Shown one piece after another: positions 53,116-64,000 of a stretch of 64,000 nucleotides of DNA. The stretch's first letter is position 1; the number at the start of each line of letters is the position of its first letter. The position numbers and the translations under genes were made by a program. The notes under the pieces are model-generated. The model had not been told where the DNA came from, did no database searches, and saw nothing but the letters and a program-made list of their open reading frames with translations. Source of the stretch: Sternotherus odoratus (taxonomy: Eukaryota; Chordata; Testudines; Kinosternidae); assembly GCA_032164245.1 (NCBI GenBank), contig JAVMKO010000001.1:247885644-247949643 (forward strand), read 5' to 3'.

Positions 53116-54496
53116 TCAAACGCCATCTCGGCCACTCATAAAACTGTCTTTCAAGGCGTCCCTGAGGCGCAGGGCCTCACGGTGGGCTCTTTTACTTTCC
53201 CTGCTGTGTGGCTGCTCATAAGTAGCAGAAAGTAAATTTGCCTCTGCCTCCCAGCCCGCCATAAACGTTTCCCCCCTGCTCTCACAGATATTGTGGAGCA
53301 CAGAGCAAGCAGCTATAACAATGGGGATATTTCTCTCGCGGATGTCTGAGCGAATCAGTAAGGAACGCCATCTCCCCTTCAAGCGGCCAAATGCACACTC
53401 CACGGCCATTCTGCACTTGCTCAGCCTGTAGTTGAACAGCTCCTGACCCCTGTCTAGGGCTCCTGTGTAGGGCTTCATAAGCCAGGGCATTAGGGGGTAG
53501 GCTGGGTCCCCAATGATCACGATCGGCATTTCGACCCCCCCCCCCCACAGAAATTTTCTGGTCGGGGAAGAAAGTGCCTTGCTGCAGCTCTCTAAAAACC
53601 CTAGAGTTCCTGAACACTCGAGCGTCATGAAGCTTTCCTGGCCACCCCACGTACAGGTCGTTGAAACGTCCCTTGTGGTCAACCACTCCTTGCATGACCA
53701 TTGAGTAATATCCCTTCCGGTTTCTGTACTCGGCGGCCTCGTGGTCCGGTGCCAGGATAGGGATATGAGTCCCATCTATAGCCCCACCACAGTTAGGGAA
53801 TCCCATGGCGGCAAAGCCATCTATTGTGGTTTGCAGGTTTCCGAGGTTTATAACCCGGTGTAGCAGCCGCTCGACGATTGCCCTGCTTACTTGCATCACA
53901 GCAAAGCCCACTGTAGACCTACCCACCCCAAACTGATTCGCCACTGACCGGTAGCTGTCTGGTGTTGCAAGCTTCCAGAGGGCTATTGCCACTCGCTTCT
54001 CCACTGTAAGGGCCGCTCTCATTTTGGTATTCCTGCGCCGGAGGGCCGGGGACAGCAAGTCACAAAGTTCCATGAAGGTGCCCTTTCGCATGCGGAAGTT
54101 TCTGAGCCACTGGGAGTCATCCCAGACCCGCAGCACTATGCGGTCCCACCAGTCCGTGCTTGTTTCCCTGGCCCAGAATCGGCGTTCGATGGCATGAGCC
54201 TGCCCCATTGCCACCATTCTTGACAGATTGTCAGTCGCCCTACTTGCAAAAACGGCAGTGTCCATGTCGTCCCCGCTGTGCACGTCAGTGTCCCTGTCGT
54301 CCCCGCTGTGCACGGCAGTGTCCCTGTCGTCCCCGCTGTCCTTGTCCATCTCCTCCTCACTGTCGTCGGGTTCCGGAAAGCGCAGTTCTCCCCGGATCGC
54401 ATTCCTCCTCTGCAGACGGTGCAGCAGGAACTCTGCAACCGTGATCGAGGTCCTCACAACAGCCATTACTGCAGCCGTGGTGTCAGCGGGCTCCAT
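53116..54496 (-). pseudogene. HARBI1-like Harbinger transposase, copy B (one frameshift)
   Basis: A DDE-type cut-and-paste transposase of about 460 residues, starting MEPADTTAAVMAVV at 54496. Residues 54-83 are three 10-residue acidic repeats (SGDDRDTAVH type), of which copy A has only one. A helix-turn-helix-like segment SYRSVANQFGVGRSTV lies at 181-196. The catalytic core has Asp 241 in GGAIDGTHIPI (codon 53776-53774), Asp 291 in GKLHDARVF (53626-53624) and Glu in AVECAFGRLKGR (53400-53398). A run of twelve C on + (53535-53546) is one base off the frame needed to reach GDPAYPLMPWLMKPY. Without that slip the frame is open to the stop. So it is either a recent inactivation, a slippage-prone site, or a sequencing error. 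Confidence 0.9.
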
Positions 54497-54858
54497 GCTT
54501 GCAATGCTATGGCGTTAGCACGGCGGAGAAAGGGCGCAAATTATGGGATGCCTACCTACAGTGCACTGCTCGGAATGGGGGTGGGCGGCGCGGAAAAAGG
54601 GCGCGAAATTTGGAAATGCCTACCCATAGTGCATCACTCAAAATGGTGCCTGCTGGGGGATCAGGGAACTGTGGGATAGGTACCCAGAGTGCAACGCTCG
54701 TCATGTCGACGCTTGCAAAAGTTTTGCGGACAGACACTGTCGACGTACTGTGCGTAGCTGTGCCTAGTGAAGACACACAACATCGACTGTATACCGTCGC
54801 GTTCACAACATCGACATAAAGGAAATCGAACTACTGCTGTAGTGAAGACATACCCGTG

Positions 54859-56290
54859 GTCTTGATTGTCAGTAGACCACAACTAGGAATATATGTCTGT
54901 CTTGGAGCAAACATTTGTGGAATGTCTATATTGGCAATTTCAACCACGTTAACTTGAGTTATCATGCAGTCAGTTAACTTGAGTTACAACCGGACCAAAA
55001 CATCTAGTCTAAATAAAGGCCCTACTGAGCAATATAGCTCCTTGTAAAAAAACAGGAGATCATACTTCTGCTCTAGGCTAGTATTTCTCCTTCATTGCTC
55101 TTTTGAAATACTCATGAACCCAGGTACATCATTTCAACCATCTTCTCTCTGAAGGTGTGTGTGTCCAGATGTTCAATAAGTTGTGTTGGCTGGCGTAAAT
55201 AGTTCTTGGTTAAGAACTGGATCAAATTCTAGTGCTCAGCTATTGCCTCAATTGCACGAAGCTTTAAATCTATAAAGGTGGAATTTAGTATTTCTTCTGA
55301 GAGCAGACAGTAAGAAGTGAAAGCAGCCAGCATGATCCATAGGTTAGTTGCAATTGACTATGTGCCAGATTGCTGTTCCCATTCCAAAATGTACATTTTA
55401 AAGACAACATTCTATTTTGTGTTATAAAAAGAGAAAATGAAATCTATGTTAGAGCAATATCAGAACTAGAGTGGCTGAACATTTTTCACAGGAAACACTC
55501 TCTTCTTCACAAATAAAAGGCATTTCCCACCCAAAAAAGCTAAACTTTTTGTGACAAAATTGTCAAAGTTGACTTAGTTTTCCATGATGATTTTACCAAA
55601 GGTTTTATCAAAGTGTTTTTGGTAAATGAAAAATTTCAAAAGCTATTTCTATAAACATTTCAATAAGACACATACTGAAAATTTCAAAAAAAAGACCCCA
55701 AAACAAATGAGTCCATTTTAAACCATGTAAAATGAAAACAAGATGAAAATTTTGATTTTATTTCTTGTTTTTTGTGAAATCATTTTTTCCATCTTTCTGC
55801 TGACTTTGATCCTGTCTTGAACAATGAGAATTTCTACAAATTGATGTGGGCATCCTATTCAATTATATATTTTATTGTTCTTCCTATGTAATCACAAGTT
55901 TTGTGTCACTCTATTGATTGACTCTTCTTTCTCCTCTGCATCCAGCATAACTTTTTGTCTTTACATGTATGGTCTTTCATGAACTAGCCTTGCCCTACCA
56001 GATCTATTATTTTGCCATGACCTCAACTTTTCTTTACCATTGTATTCAGCCTTCACCACCCTCAGGCAGGAGACTGTTTCCCATGCTACCCTGAATATAT
56101 AAAAAACTCTCCAACACAATCCATCTAGTCACCACAATATGTGCCTCCAAATCCCTCTTATAATTCACCTGTGCCCCAAGGCCTACAATCGCAGCTGACA
56201 ATGGTTGGGACTTCCGCTTGTTGTATATTTGCTTGCCTCCACTTCTCCCATTTGTGTGCCTTATCCACTCCTATTGTATGCCTTGTCAGA
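54859..56290. other. Non-coding stretch with AT-rich repeat-like patch
   Basis: 55470-55790 holds recurring GAAAATTTCAAAA / TTTTACCAAAGG words, comparable with 38090-38270 and 39880-40190; it may be a degraded interspersed family. The rest is unrecognised. Confidence 0.35.
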
Positions 56291-56475
56291 ACTTTCATTC
56301 TAGGGCTGAAATACTGGCTCTGTTGAAGTCAGTGGCAAAGTTCCCATTGACCTCAATGGATTCCACCCTAGCTCTCTATGGTAAGAACTGTCTTCTTACT
56401 GCATGTCTGTACATACCTAGCACTTTGTGGTGCTGATTCCTAATTAGTGCCTGAAGGCATTACTGCAATAAATCA
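56291..56475. repeat. Dispersed repeat scrap
   Basis: TTGAAGTCAGTGGCAAAGTT, CCCATTGACCTCAATGGATT and TGTCTGTACATACCTAGCAC combine the CATTGACNTCAATG palindrome family with the tail also seen at 28963-29047. Confidence 0.4.
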
Positions 56476-57174
56476 TTCATACCCCCTTCTTGTCATGTTA
56501 TTAGAAATGAAAGATACAAAATCTTAAGAAAAAGTGAATGGCACTAAAGATCCCACAAACATTACAGTCATAAAAAGATCTATTGTCAGTAAATTCCAGA
56601 TTATTTCTTGGGGGGAAAAAATCATGTAATGGAACATGATCCTTTCAATGAAAATTGAGTTTTTATGGTTCCTTATTAGAGACTTCCCTTACAACTAATT
56701 ATATTAAACTTTTACATTTTCCCATCAGTAATCTCACCATCTCCAAATCTGTGAAAGTAAATGCTTAGTCAGTGTGTAAATTGAGGACAATTATCATCAT
56801 GACCACACAGTAATACGAAAATAATTAGACCACTGCCAGCAGCAAAAATATAAATCAAATCAGTTTGTAATAGGAACATTAATAATTTGTAAAAGATACA
56901 ATCTATTGCACATGAGAACTGGAAAGCAGCTGAGCTGAAGTGCTTTGCTGGAGACTTTTTTTGTTTTGAAAAAGAGACCAAAGTTCAGTGTATGTACATT
57001 AGTGATAATCTATGGATGATTGTGTTTAGGGGAATTTACAGCCTATTCCAAAGTCAGGGACTAGATGTTCCAGACGGAATCAAAAAAATAACACTTGAGT
57101 TCCATTTATTATGCCATTCTTATCTTTGTCAATTTATGGGAAGAGAGTGGAACACTTCACTTCGCCTCCAGGCA
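56476..57174. other. Non-coding stretch, nothing recognised
   Basis: AT-rich with no named feature. Confidence 0.45.
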
Positions 57175-57712
57175 TCCAGTAATGAGACCACTGGTGGTGC
57201 ATTAGAAAGCAGTGGGCAAGTGGCAATATCATCAGGTGCATTTTTAGTAGCAGAGTCAAGTAGCACTGGGAGCATTGTAAGTAGTGCAGTCAAGTATTAT
57301 AGCATTGGAATTAGCTCTATGGTCAGGTGGCACTAGAAATAGAAATTATTCTGAAACAAAACTTCAGATTAAAACTTTGCTGAGCTTTGAGTAAGTGCAG
57401 ATCTAGAGACTAACTTTCCTTCTGACACATACCTGTCACGAGTGAAACCGAACTCTCAGATCTGACCACATCCAAACTCTGAAAGATCAGGCTCATGTTC
57501 AATTCTGCTAGTAAGTAGTACAATCACAGGTCTTTCAAAGAACAGTATATAGTGCAGTTGAATAACATTGGCCTAGGGAATACTCACTTTAGTGCAATCA
57601 AGTGGCTTTGGGAGCACAGTAAGTACTGCAGTTAGCTAGATCCTATTGGAAGTATCCAGTGTAGCAAAGTCTAATTGCTTTGGAAGTGCTATAAGCAGTG
57701 CAGTTGAGTTAT
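57175..57712. repeat. Degenerate minisatellite (AGTGCAGTCAAGT units)
   Basis: Words such as AGTCAAGTAGCACTGGGAGC, TTGTAAGTAGTGCAGTCAAG, GTGCAATCAAGTGGCTTTGG, GAGCACAGTAAGTACTGCAG and GTGCTATAAGCAGTGCAGTT recur with spacing of roughly 35-45 bases over two blocks, 57175-57330 and 57545-57712. These are old tandem units interrupted by about 200 bases. Confidence 0.7.
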
Positions 57713-59135
57713 AGATATTGTGGGTTCAGATCTGGAATCTGAATCTGCTCCAAGCTCTGACTAGTTTATTGTGGAGGCAAAAACTATGTTTTGTTTTTTT
57801 AAAAAAATCATTAAACTTGTTTGTGCCTTTCCTGAACTTAGGATATATATATCATTATTTTCACACATATAATGCTTGGAGAAAACTACTTCACACACAT
57901 ATATTTTTAATTCTATGAAACTTTCAAGCTAACCAAAGGAATACTAGGCAGCTTCTGCTTTCTGTCACCGTGTAGACAAGCAAATGTTAACATGATAAGC
58001 CCTTCTTAGTCACAAAAAAATGTTTAATGTTCCAAAGAGTGTTGATAGAAATTCAGAAAACGGCATTTAAAACTTTATCTTGCTTTAACTTTCTCTTATA
58101 CTGTGTATTGAAAAATGGATGCAAGCACTGTCATGACTGGTGATTTATATAGGACATTTAATAGGAGTTTTTAACTGCAAATCGTATACTGCAATTGGTA
58201 AACCCCATTTGGTCAAAAAGGCCATTATATCAGAACCGTCTAATCTAGGCCAAGACACTTCCTTCTTGTGGAAATACTAGTTTGGAACAAATATAGTCCT
58301 TATCTGGAGAAAACAAACCATCTAAAACCGTCATGTTTAAGCAAAAGACTTGATTCTGAAAAAGAATGTTGGGTCATATTATCAGCACAGTAAATCTAGG
58401 GTTAATTCACCTTCAAAAACAAAACAAAAAACATCTAAGTAAACTCACACAAAGAATTCTAGAAATAGATTTTTTTTTAAATTAATTTTATAATTACTTT
58501 TTAAAAACATTCTGAAAAGCCTGGAGGAAAAACATGTCTAGTCAGAAATGTTTTAGACCTTTCTTTATTTCTTAAATGTTGAAATGGCAAATGATTCTGA
58601 ATGGCATTTTTACAAGTATTTTAACTAAATGCAAAGTATCCAATATAGTTTCCTAATATCATTTCTATGTAAATGATAAAATGCTTTATCTACCAACATT
58701 GAAATGTAATAATCTTGCTAAACTAATTACTAATGTAAGAAATCATTTAAGTACAGAATATTTATATTAATGAGCAATTAATTAATTACTGGTAGTGCTC
58801 AAGCAGTTCCCTCATCAAACTGAGGAAAACAAGAGAATCATCTCAACAAAATGGATGTAAAGAATAAACAACTTATTTAATAACTATTGAAGCTGAAGAC
58901 ACCTTAAGAATTATTGAATTTTAAAAAGACTGTTTTGAAAACTAGAAATCTTTATAGAAAGAAAAGAAGTGCTTCAGAATTTCATATCCTGTTGAACTCT
59001 ACCAATCCTAAGGAAATATCTTAGAAATATACTGAATAGAAAGAGTTAAAACCACATTTAAAGATGTGCTAAGAATATTCCACCATCAAAAGCCAAGAAA
59101 ATATTATTGTCAAGAAATAATTATAATCCTTATTT

Positions 59136-59169
<34 letters not shown>

Positions 59170-59505
59170 AACAAACTTACATGTTCAGATAATAAAGAGG
59201 CCTCTAAGGACAATCCATGAAAGTACTGAGCCATTTTCTTATATGTTTTCTCTTATGTTTTCTTATGTTCTTAAAGAATGGCAGCAAACAACTTGAATCT
59301 AAAAATCCCCTCAAAAATGGTGAATTTTCCTATAATTTCATGGAAAAAGGAAGGAGAAGAGTATAAATAAAAACTGTAGTAAGCATCCCTCACATACACT
59401 CTCCCTTTGCTACCCTGCATAAATAGCAAACACATCAACTTATCCTGCCCAACTCTACAATCAAAGTACCCCAGAGAACACTGAAGGAGAAAGGTTCAAG
59501 AATAG
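57713..59505. other. Non-coding stretch with TA/CA microsatellite
   Basis: A (TA)n(CA)n tract spans about 59136-59170 and TTTTCTTATG-type repeats lie at 59237-59272. Otherwise it is AT-rich and unrecognised. Confidence 0.5.
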
Positions 59506-59870
59506 CAGCCGTGTTAGTCTGGAACTGGAATTAATTTTCAAATTGGATACAATTAACCAGGGGCTAAATAGGACTTGCGAATGGTTCTCTCATTACACTA
59601 ATTGATTGCATTTCCTGATTTAATTTACCTGACACAGAAATCCATTTCAAAAGGTATTTTTTTTCTCCTGATAATGGCACATCTACATTTAACAGCCCTC
59701 TTAGAATTGGTATGCTAATGTAATTTTTTTTTCTTTTTTTTCTTTCTGTGTGTATAAATGCATCTTACTCCTGTTCCATTCTATGCATCCGATGAAGTGA
59801 GCTATAGCCCACGAAAGCTTATGCTGAAATAAACTAGTTAGTCTCTACAAGTATTCCTTGCTTTCTTTAC
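59506..59870 (+). mobile_element. PLE terminal region, third type, with hammerhead-like motif
   Basis: Starts with the PLE phrase GCAGCCGTGTTAGTCTGGAA and ends with GCATCCGATGAAGTGAGC, CCCACGAAAGCTTATGCTGA and TTAGTCTCTACAAGTATTCC. The roughly 260 bases between are AT-rich. No coding part is present. The termini relate it to the copies at 20.4, 24.7 and 49.2 kb. Confidence 0.65.
59789..59826 (+). ncRNA. Hammerhead-ribozyme-like motif (degenerate)
   Basis: CCGATGA, then stem GTG-A-GC / GC-C-CAC with a TATA loop, then GAAA, then GC-TTAT-GC with an A-T closing pair. The base at the cleavage position is G, and the core CUGAUGA has C for U at its second position; both changes predict loss of cleavage. 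The layout is that of minimal hammerheads known from PLE terminal repeats. Confidence 0.5.
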
Positions 59871-60403
59871 TCAAGAAGAAACTAATCCAAGGAAAATCTC
59901 CGCAAAATGTCAACATGAATTGGTGAGAGGCAGTTCACTATGAAACTGTCAGGGGATTACTTTTAAACCTCTGGGAATGATTTTAGTGAGATATGGAAAT
60001 GTTGTAATTTAAGATATTAACGGTTTCTCTGGCTAATCACCACATAGTTAGTTCATGTATCCCGAAGATGAGACAGGGGCTAAACATTGATTAACTAAGA
60101 ACTAGTGTGATTTAATTGGATTTAAGATTTTAATACTTGTATTTGGCCTGTTCGAAGACAGCTCCTTAAAGTGGCTTCTTCTAAGGAATGGGTTTAAATA
60201 TATTATTTATTTCATGGGATTCAGTTTACATTGTTTGCTTTGCCCAATTATAAAATGTCTGCTTATTTCTTAGTAACCAAAAGGATCCCCCTGCCTTTAA
60301 ACAAATTATTTTGCCCAGTTGTTAACATAGATAAAAATATGTATGGGCTCACAATAAATTTGGGAAACAATGTATTTCAGTCTTAAATAACAAATAAGAA
60401 CAA
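59871..60403. other. Non-coding stretch, nothing recognised
   Basis: AT-rich spacer. Confidence 0.45.
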
Positions 60404-60845
60404 CATAAGAACATAAGAATGGCTGTACTGGGTCAAACCAAAGGTCCATCCAGCCCAGTATCCTGTCAATTGACAGTGGCCAATGCCAGGTGCCCCGCAG
60501 TGAGTGAACCTAACAAGTAATGATCAAGTGATCTCTCTCCTGCCATCCATCACCCCCCTCTGACATACAGAGGCTAGGGCCACCATTCCTTAACCATCCT
60601 GGCTAACATAATGAATGGACTTAACCTCCATGAATTTGTCCAGTTCTCTTACAAACCCTGTTATAGTCCTAGCCTTCACAACCTCATCAGGCAAGGAGTT
60701 CCACAGGTTGATTGTGCTCTGTGTAAAGAAGAACTTCCTTTTATTTGTTTTAAACCTGCTGCGCATTGATTTCACTTGGTGACCCCTACTTCTTATATTA
60801 TGGGAACAAATAAATAACTTTTCCTTATTCATAACCAAATCATCA
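60404..60845 (-). pseudogene. CR1 LINE 3' end, antisense
   Basis: The + strand begins CATAAGAACATAAGAATGGC (the terminal repeat of CR1 read in reverse) and GGTCAAACCAAAGGTCCATC. On the - strand, 60838 to 60590 encodes a conserved CR1 ORF2 C-terminus: KTNKRKFFFTQSTINLWNSL, PDEVVKARTITGFVRELDKF. The frame is open for 82 residues, better kept than the other CR1 pieces here, so the copy is comparatively young. It is 5' truncated. Confidence 0.85.
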
Positions 60846-61741
60846 TTTGTGTCCTGTCATTTGTGTTGTATTTTTTTAATGTTTTCTTTCATCATAAATG
60901 GCCATTGTAAATATATGTGCTTATTTTGAACATGGTGACCCCTAATGTATGAAATAGAACCACTGGGACTAAGTAGTGGGAGACAGATCCCTGAGTTGGC
61001 TGTAAGAGAAACAGTTAGTAAGAACTGGCCTACAATTTCTTGTTTCTCTAAACTAAATATTTTTGGTAATTTTAAAAATAAAACGACTCAATGCCCAATA
61101 GTTTTAAATGACCCCTTTCCACCCCATATTAGTCAAGTAGCATTAGTTCTAGGATCATTTAAAATGTGTAAATTTTGTACTGGAGAGATGGAGTTTTAAA
61201 GTGAATTCCTTTATTTTATGTTGCAGATATTTTACGTCTTGAATTGTTTTACAAAGTTTTAAAAATTCCAAATACTTTACCTTCTGAAGCCCTAGTCCTC
61301 TTTACCTGAGGATGAGTATGGTCTAATGTCAGTTAAGAAGGTAGATGAGAAACCTCCCCAAAGCCAATGCTAAAACTACTCTGAGATTGGTGGTAAGGAG
61401 GAGTGTAAATCGATCTTTAGCTAGAGTATTCCTCTGTGACTTGCCTGAGGTCCATTCCACTGGGGAACAGGAAGGACAATGTTTATAGTGAAGCATCTGG
61501 AAACAGATCAGAGAGCACTATTCTTGTTTACACTTAGGCCCTTTTATGTCCCTCTGGCAGTGTCAAGGAGTCTTAAAAGTGAATGTAGTTTATACCCACT
61601 TTAAGACCCTATTAAATTGTAAAGGGACCTATTTATGAATATGAATCAGATCAAGAGAGAATAGGGAAAGAACATAAGGACTTTCCCCCCTTACGGAGGC
61701 TGCAAAATGCATTGGAAATGTTTCTTATGGAAATAAGCAAT
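60846..61741. other. Non-coding stretch, nothing recognised
   Basis: No named repeat or exon. Confidence 0.4.
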
Positions 61742-61746
61742 ATACT

Positions 61747-62737
61747 TGTCATAAGTATGGAGGGTGCCTTGCCTGGGTTGGGCTATGTTATCTAATACAG
61801 TGTGCCTTGCCTGGGTGGGGGCTAGGTTGTCTGAGACAGGTGATGTGGGAGTTTCCCTGCCCTGAGGAAGGGAGGAGCCTCAAGCCCATGAAGAAGGGAG
61901 GAGCAAAACAGTCAGTTCCATCTTGGCTGGCTTCCAGGGAGGAGACAAAAGCCAGGGAGTTCCATCTTGGCTGGTCTCCAGGGAGGAGGCCAGGGCCAGA
62001 AGAGTTCCATCTTAGCTGCACATGAGGCAGGAAGCTTGCCAAGGTAGCTGGCAAGGGTTCTAGACCATCTTTGGCTATAAAGATGGCTCTACCTTTTTCT
62101 GATACTTCTACTTAGCTAATGTGAGTATAGCCATTTGATTCTTTTATTAAGCCGTGCCTTTGGGGTGTTCTTTCCTTTTCAGAACAAAGTGGGGAACCCC
62201 AAATGTAAAGTGTCTGTATCTCTGCTTTAACCTTTTTCTTTATTAAATTTTCTAGTTATAAAGCCATCTGGTTTATTTCCCTTAGGGTTTTTCTCTGCTT
62301 CCAGTTGGGAAGGGGGAAGGGAAGGGAATAGGAATCAGGGCAGCTAGGGGCCTAGCTGGAGTGTGAAGACTGTCTCTCCTTACCGTCAGGTTAGATGGGG
62401 GAGGGAGGAAGCAGTCTCCAGGTGTCTGCCTCTCAGGTACAGAGAGACAGGAGTGGGGGAAGTCTGCCTTCAGCCGGGGAGGGTGAAGGACAGAAAGCAG
62501 CCTCCAGGTATCTGACTTTGAAACCCAGTGAAGGGGACAAAGTTGGGGTGGGGAAGATCGGGGGCCTCTCCAAGGTTTTGGAAGTATACTCGATTCGTGG
62601 CAGCGACTGGTAACCCCAAAAACCCCAACTGGTAAAGTGGGGTGGGGGGGGGGGGAAAGGACTTGTTGGTCTGGCATAGAAGAGGCCCAGCCTTTGTACT
62701 CAGGAGCATAAAGGCTGGGGGTAAAACCCCTCTTACA
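61747..62737 (+). mobile_element. Solo LTR, 991 bp, with 5-bp TSD
   Basis: Begins TGTCATAAGTATGGAGGG and ends CCCCTCTTACA; ATACT flanks it exactly at 61742-61746 and 62738-62742. A TATA box (GGCTATAAAGATGG, TATAAA at 62076-62081) and a poly(A)-type ATTAAA at 62242-62247 lie in the order expected for U3 and R on the + strand. The U3 side has a repeat of about 40-50 bp, AGTTCCATCTTGGCTGG...CCAGGGAGGAG, in two to three copies (61913-62025), as seen in LTR enhancers. No internal viral genes adjoin it. Confidence 0.75.
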
Positions 62738-62742
62738 ATACT

Positions 62743-63816
62743 CCATTTAAGAGAACCACATACAATGATGGACAAGGCATAATCCTCTTGAAAAGGGACA
62801 TGTTTATCTGCCTGTTGCATATGGTGCCTATATTATTAATTAAGAGTATCAAATGTGTGCTACTCACTTTTCAGAAAACCATGAGGACCTGGTCCAAAGA
62901 TGCTAGGCATATTACAAACACATAGATTAGACTAAGAGTTTAGATAAGGTTTGACAAAGGACCTGATTTTTAATGGTATTCAGGCCCCTAAACAAGCAGA
63001 CTGGTGGCAAGTGATATTTTCAAAAGTACCTATGCACCTATCTGCATCTTTAGGTGCCTAAATGCCTTTAAAAATGTGGCCCAAAGAGACTATTTTAAAA
63101 TTAAATTGAAATTAATGTCTCAAAATGTATAGAACTTACTAAAAAGGCTTAAAGAATGCAAGAAATCTGAAGGATTTGGTTTCCTAACATAATAAAACAT
63201 AAAGGTTCTGGAACACAATGTTAAAAAAAGAAAGTTTAAAGGCCTGTATTCCTGTTGTAAATATTGTATGTTCCATTTTCCTTGACATAACCTTTTTTCT
63301 TGATGTTTAATTATTTTCAAATAAGAAAGGACTGTGGATAACAGAACCATGCTGTTGAGAATGCATTGGGATGAACCAAGAGTTGTGTAGTACAATGTAT
63401 TCTCTTCTCAGCAAACAAATGAAGAGATGAAATGTAAACTTTTCTTTGTACACGATGGGTTTCCAAAATCCATTAAAGAGGAAAAAAACATTTGTGAAGT
63501 TTTTAGCAATATTTTCCCCCTATATATGTTTTAATGTGCAGTGGTGTATATTAAACTCAACTGGTTGGACTGTGTGGAAGAAACAAAGAAAATCTGAGGC
63601 TTCAGCCATGAGAACAACCAGTAGACACTTCACATGCAGCCTTCATCTGTTATCCAATGGACCCCCTTGCTCCATGAACTAAGGCATCAAAATCAATGTA
63701 GGCAATGACTGAGCCTGCAGCAGCTCCATAGCGACCTCATGTGGACAGAATAGCTGCCTCCTCTCATTCACTGGAGCACCAAGAAGTCAAATTGGGCAGC
63801 AAGAGCAATCACAGTC
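62743..63816. other. Non-coding stretch with dispersed repeat scrap
   Basis: 62962-63085 (TTTTTAATGGTATTCAGGCC, CTTTAGGTGCCTAAATGCCT, AAAAATGTGGCCC) belongs to the family at 9555 and 25736. The remainder is unrecognised. Confidence 0.4.
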
Positions 63817-64000
63817 AGAGCTGGTGCTTGGCATAAGCAGACTAAGCAATTGATTAGTGTCCCAAGCAGCTTAAAGGGCCGCCCTATTCACTGTTTATTA
63901 TTATTTTCCTATGTATTTGCCTGTTTTAGTATGAAGGGGGATATGACTGCTTAGGACCCCCAGTGGGCTAGCACCACCATTGACTACAGTGGAGGGAAGT
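63817..64000. mobile_element. hAT-like MITE, left part, running off the window
   Basis: CAGAGCTGGTGCTTGGCATA, AGCAGACTAAGCAATTGATT and GGGCCGCCCTATTCACTG resemble a decayed CAGGGCCGGCGC-type hAT MITE. The right end is outside the window. Confidence 0.4.

Larger units (their letters stand above)
50230..54855 (-). mobile_element. PIF/Harbinger DNA transposon, copy B (near intact)
   Basis: The ends are GGGCATGTCTTCACTAC on the left and, inverted, GGGTATGTCTTCACTAC on the right, 16 of 17 identical. GTG flanks both sides (50227-50229, 54856-54858), a 3-bp duplication of the size expected for Harbinger though not the usual TWA. It carries a Myb/SANT-like gene on +, a transposase on - and a third ORF on - within the intron of the Myb-like gene. 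Convergent poly(A) signals sit 40 bp apart: AATAAA on + at 52948-52953, on - at 52985-52980. The - strand of B corresponds to the + strand of copy A. Confidence 0.95.

Noticed and set aside
62282..62746. 154-codon open frame on -
   Set aside because: Within the solo LTR and Pro-rich; no retroviral gene similarity.
1..64000. CRISPR array, operons, ribosome binding sites or phage genes
   Set aside because: No regularly spaced short repeats with unique spacers and no tandem coding genes; all evidence points to vertebrate nuclear DNA.

Overview
The window looks like vertebrate nuclear DNA, most likely from a turtle. It has no bacterial or phage gene organisation. It is AT-rich, and almost all recognisable content is interspersed repeats typical of a sauropsid genome: CR1 LINE fragments on both strands, a tRNA-derived SINE with a CR1-like tail, MIR-type SINE pieces, Penelope-like elements (PLEs), a Helitron, hAT and mariner-type MITEs, three LTR copies and two large PIF/Harbinger transposons. 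The turtle assignment is an inference from this repeat mix; a crocodilian is not strictly excluded. No host gene could be identified. A weak chain of candidate host exons on the + strand (8894-8994, 10269-10376, 10894-10956, 23059-23095, 32929-33007) is reported as speculative.

Layout. 1-6.3 kb is mostly unremarkable, with a CR1 piece. 6318-7253 is a Helitron containing a G-rich minisatellite, followed by hAT and MIR pieces. 11.7-12.55 kb is an antisense LTR. 14038-17984 is Harbinger copy A (transposase on +), which is decayed. 20.4-21.1 kb is a PLE with a GIY-YIG endonuclease remnant, then a mariner-like MITE. 24.7-24.9 kb is a PLE-derived palindrome. 25.8-26.65 kb is a CR1 reverse-transcriptase remnant. 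27155-27437 is a MITE whose ends resemble Harbinger ends. 29-37 kb carries hAT-type MITEs with 8-bp target duplications, a SINE and a solo LTR. 40-49 kb carries more hAT copies, a hairpin, a second PLE family, a CR1 3' end, a MIR and a perfect 68-bp palindrome. 50230-54855 is Harbinger copy B in the opposite orientation. 60.4 kb is a CR1 3' end and 61747-62737 is a solo LTR.

The most coherent gene system is in the two Harbinger elements. Each carries a HARBI1-like DDE transposase and, convergent with it, a two-exon Myb/SANT-like DNA-binding protein. Each also carries a third conserved ORF of about 90-125 residues, nested antisense in the intron of the Myb-like gene. In copy B the Myb-like gene is open through a predicted splice. 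The B transposase is open except for a one-base slip in a 12-base homopolymer. I do not recognise the third ORF; its conservation between two diverged copies makes it the strongest candidate here for something undescribed. MITEs at 22 kb and 27 kb share the terminal TCTTCACT motif with these elements and may have been mobilised by this family.
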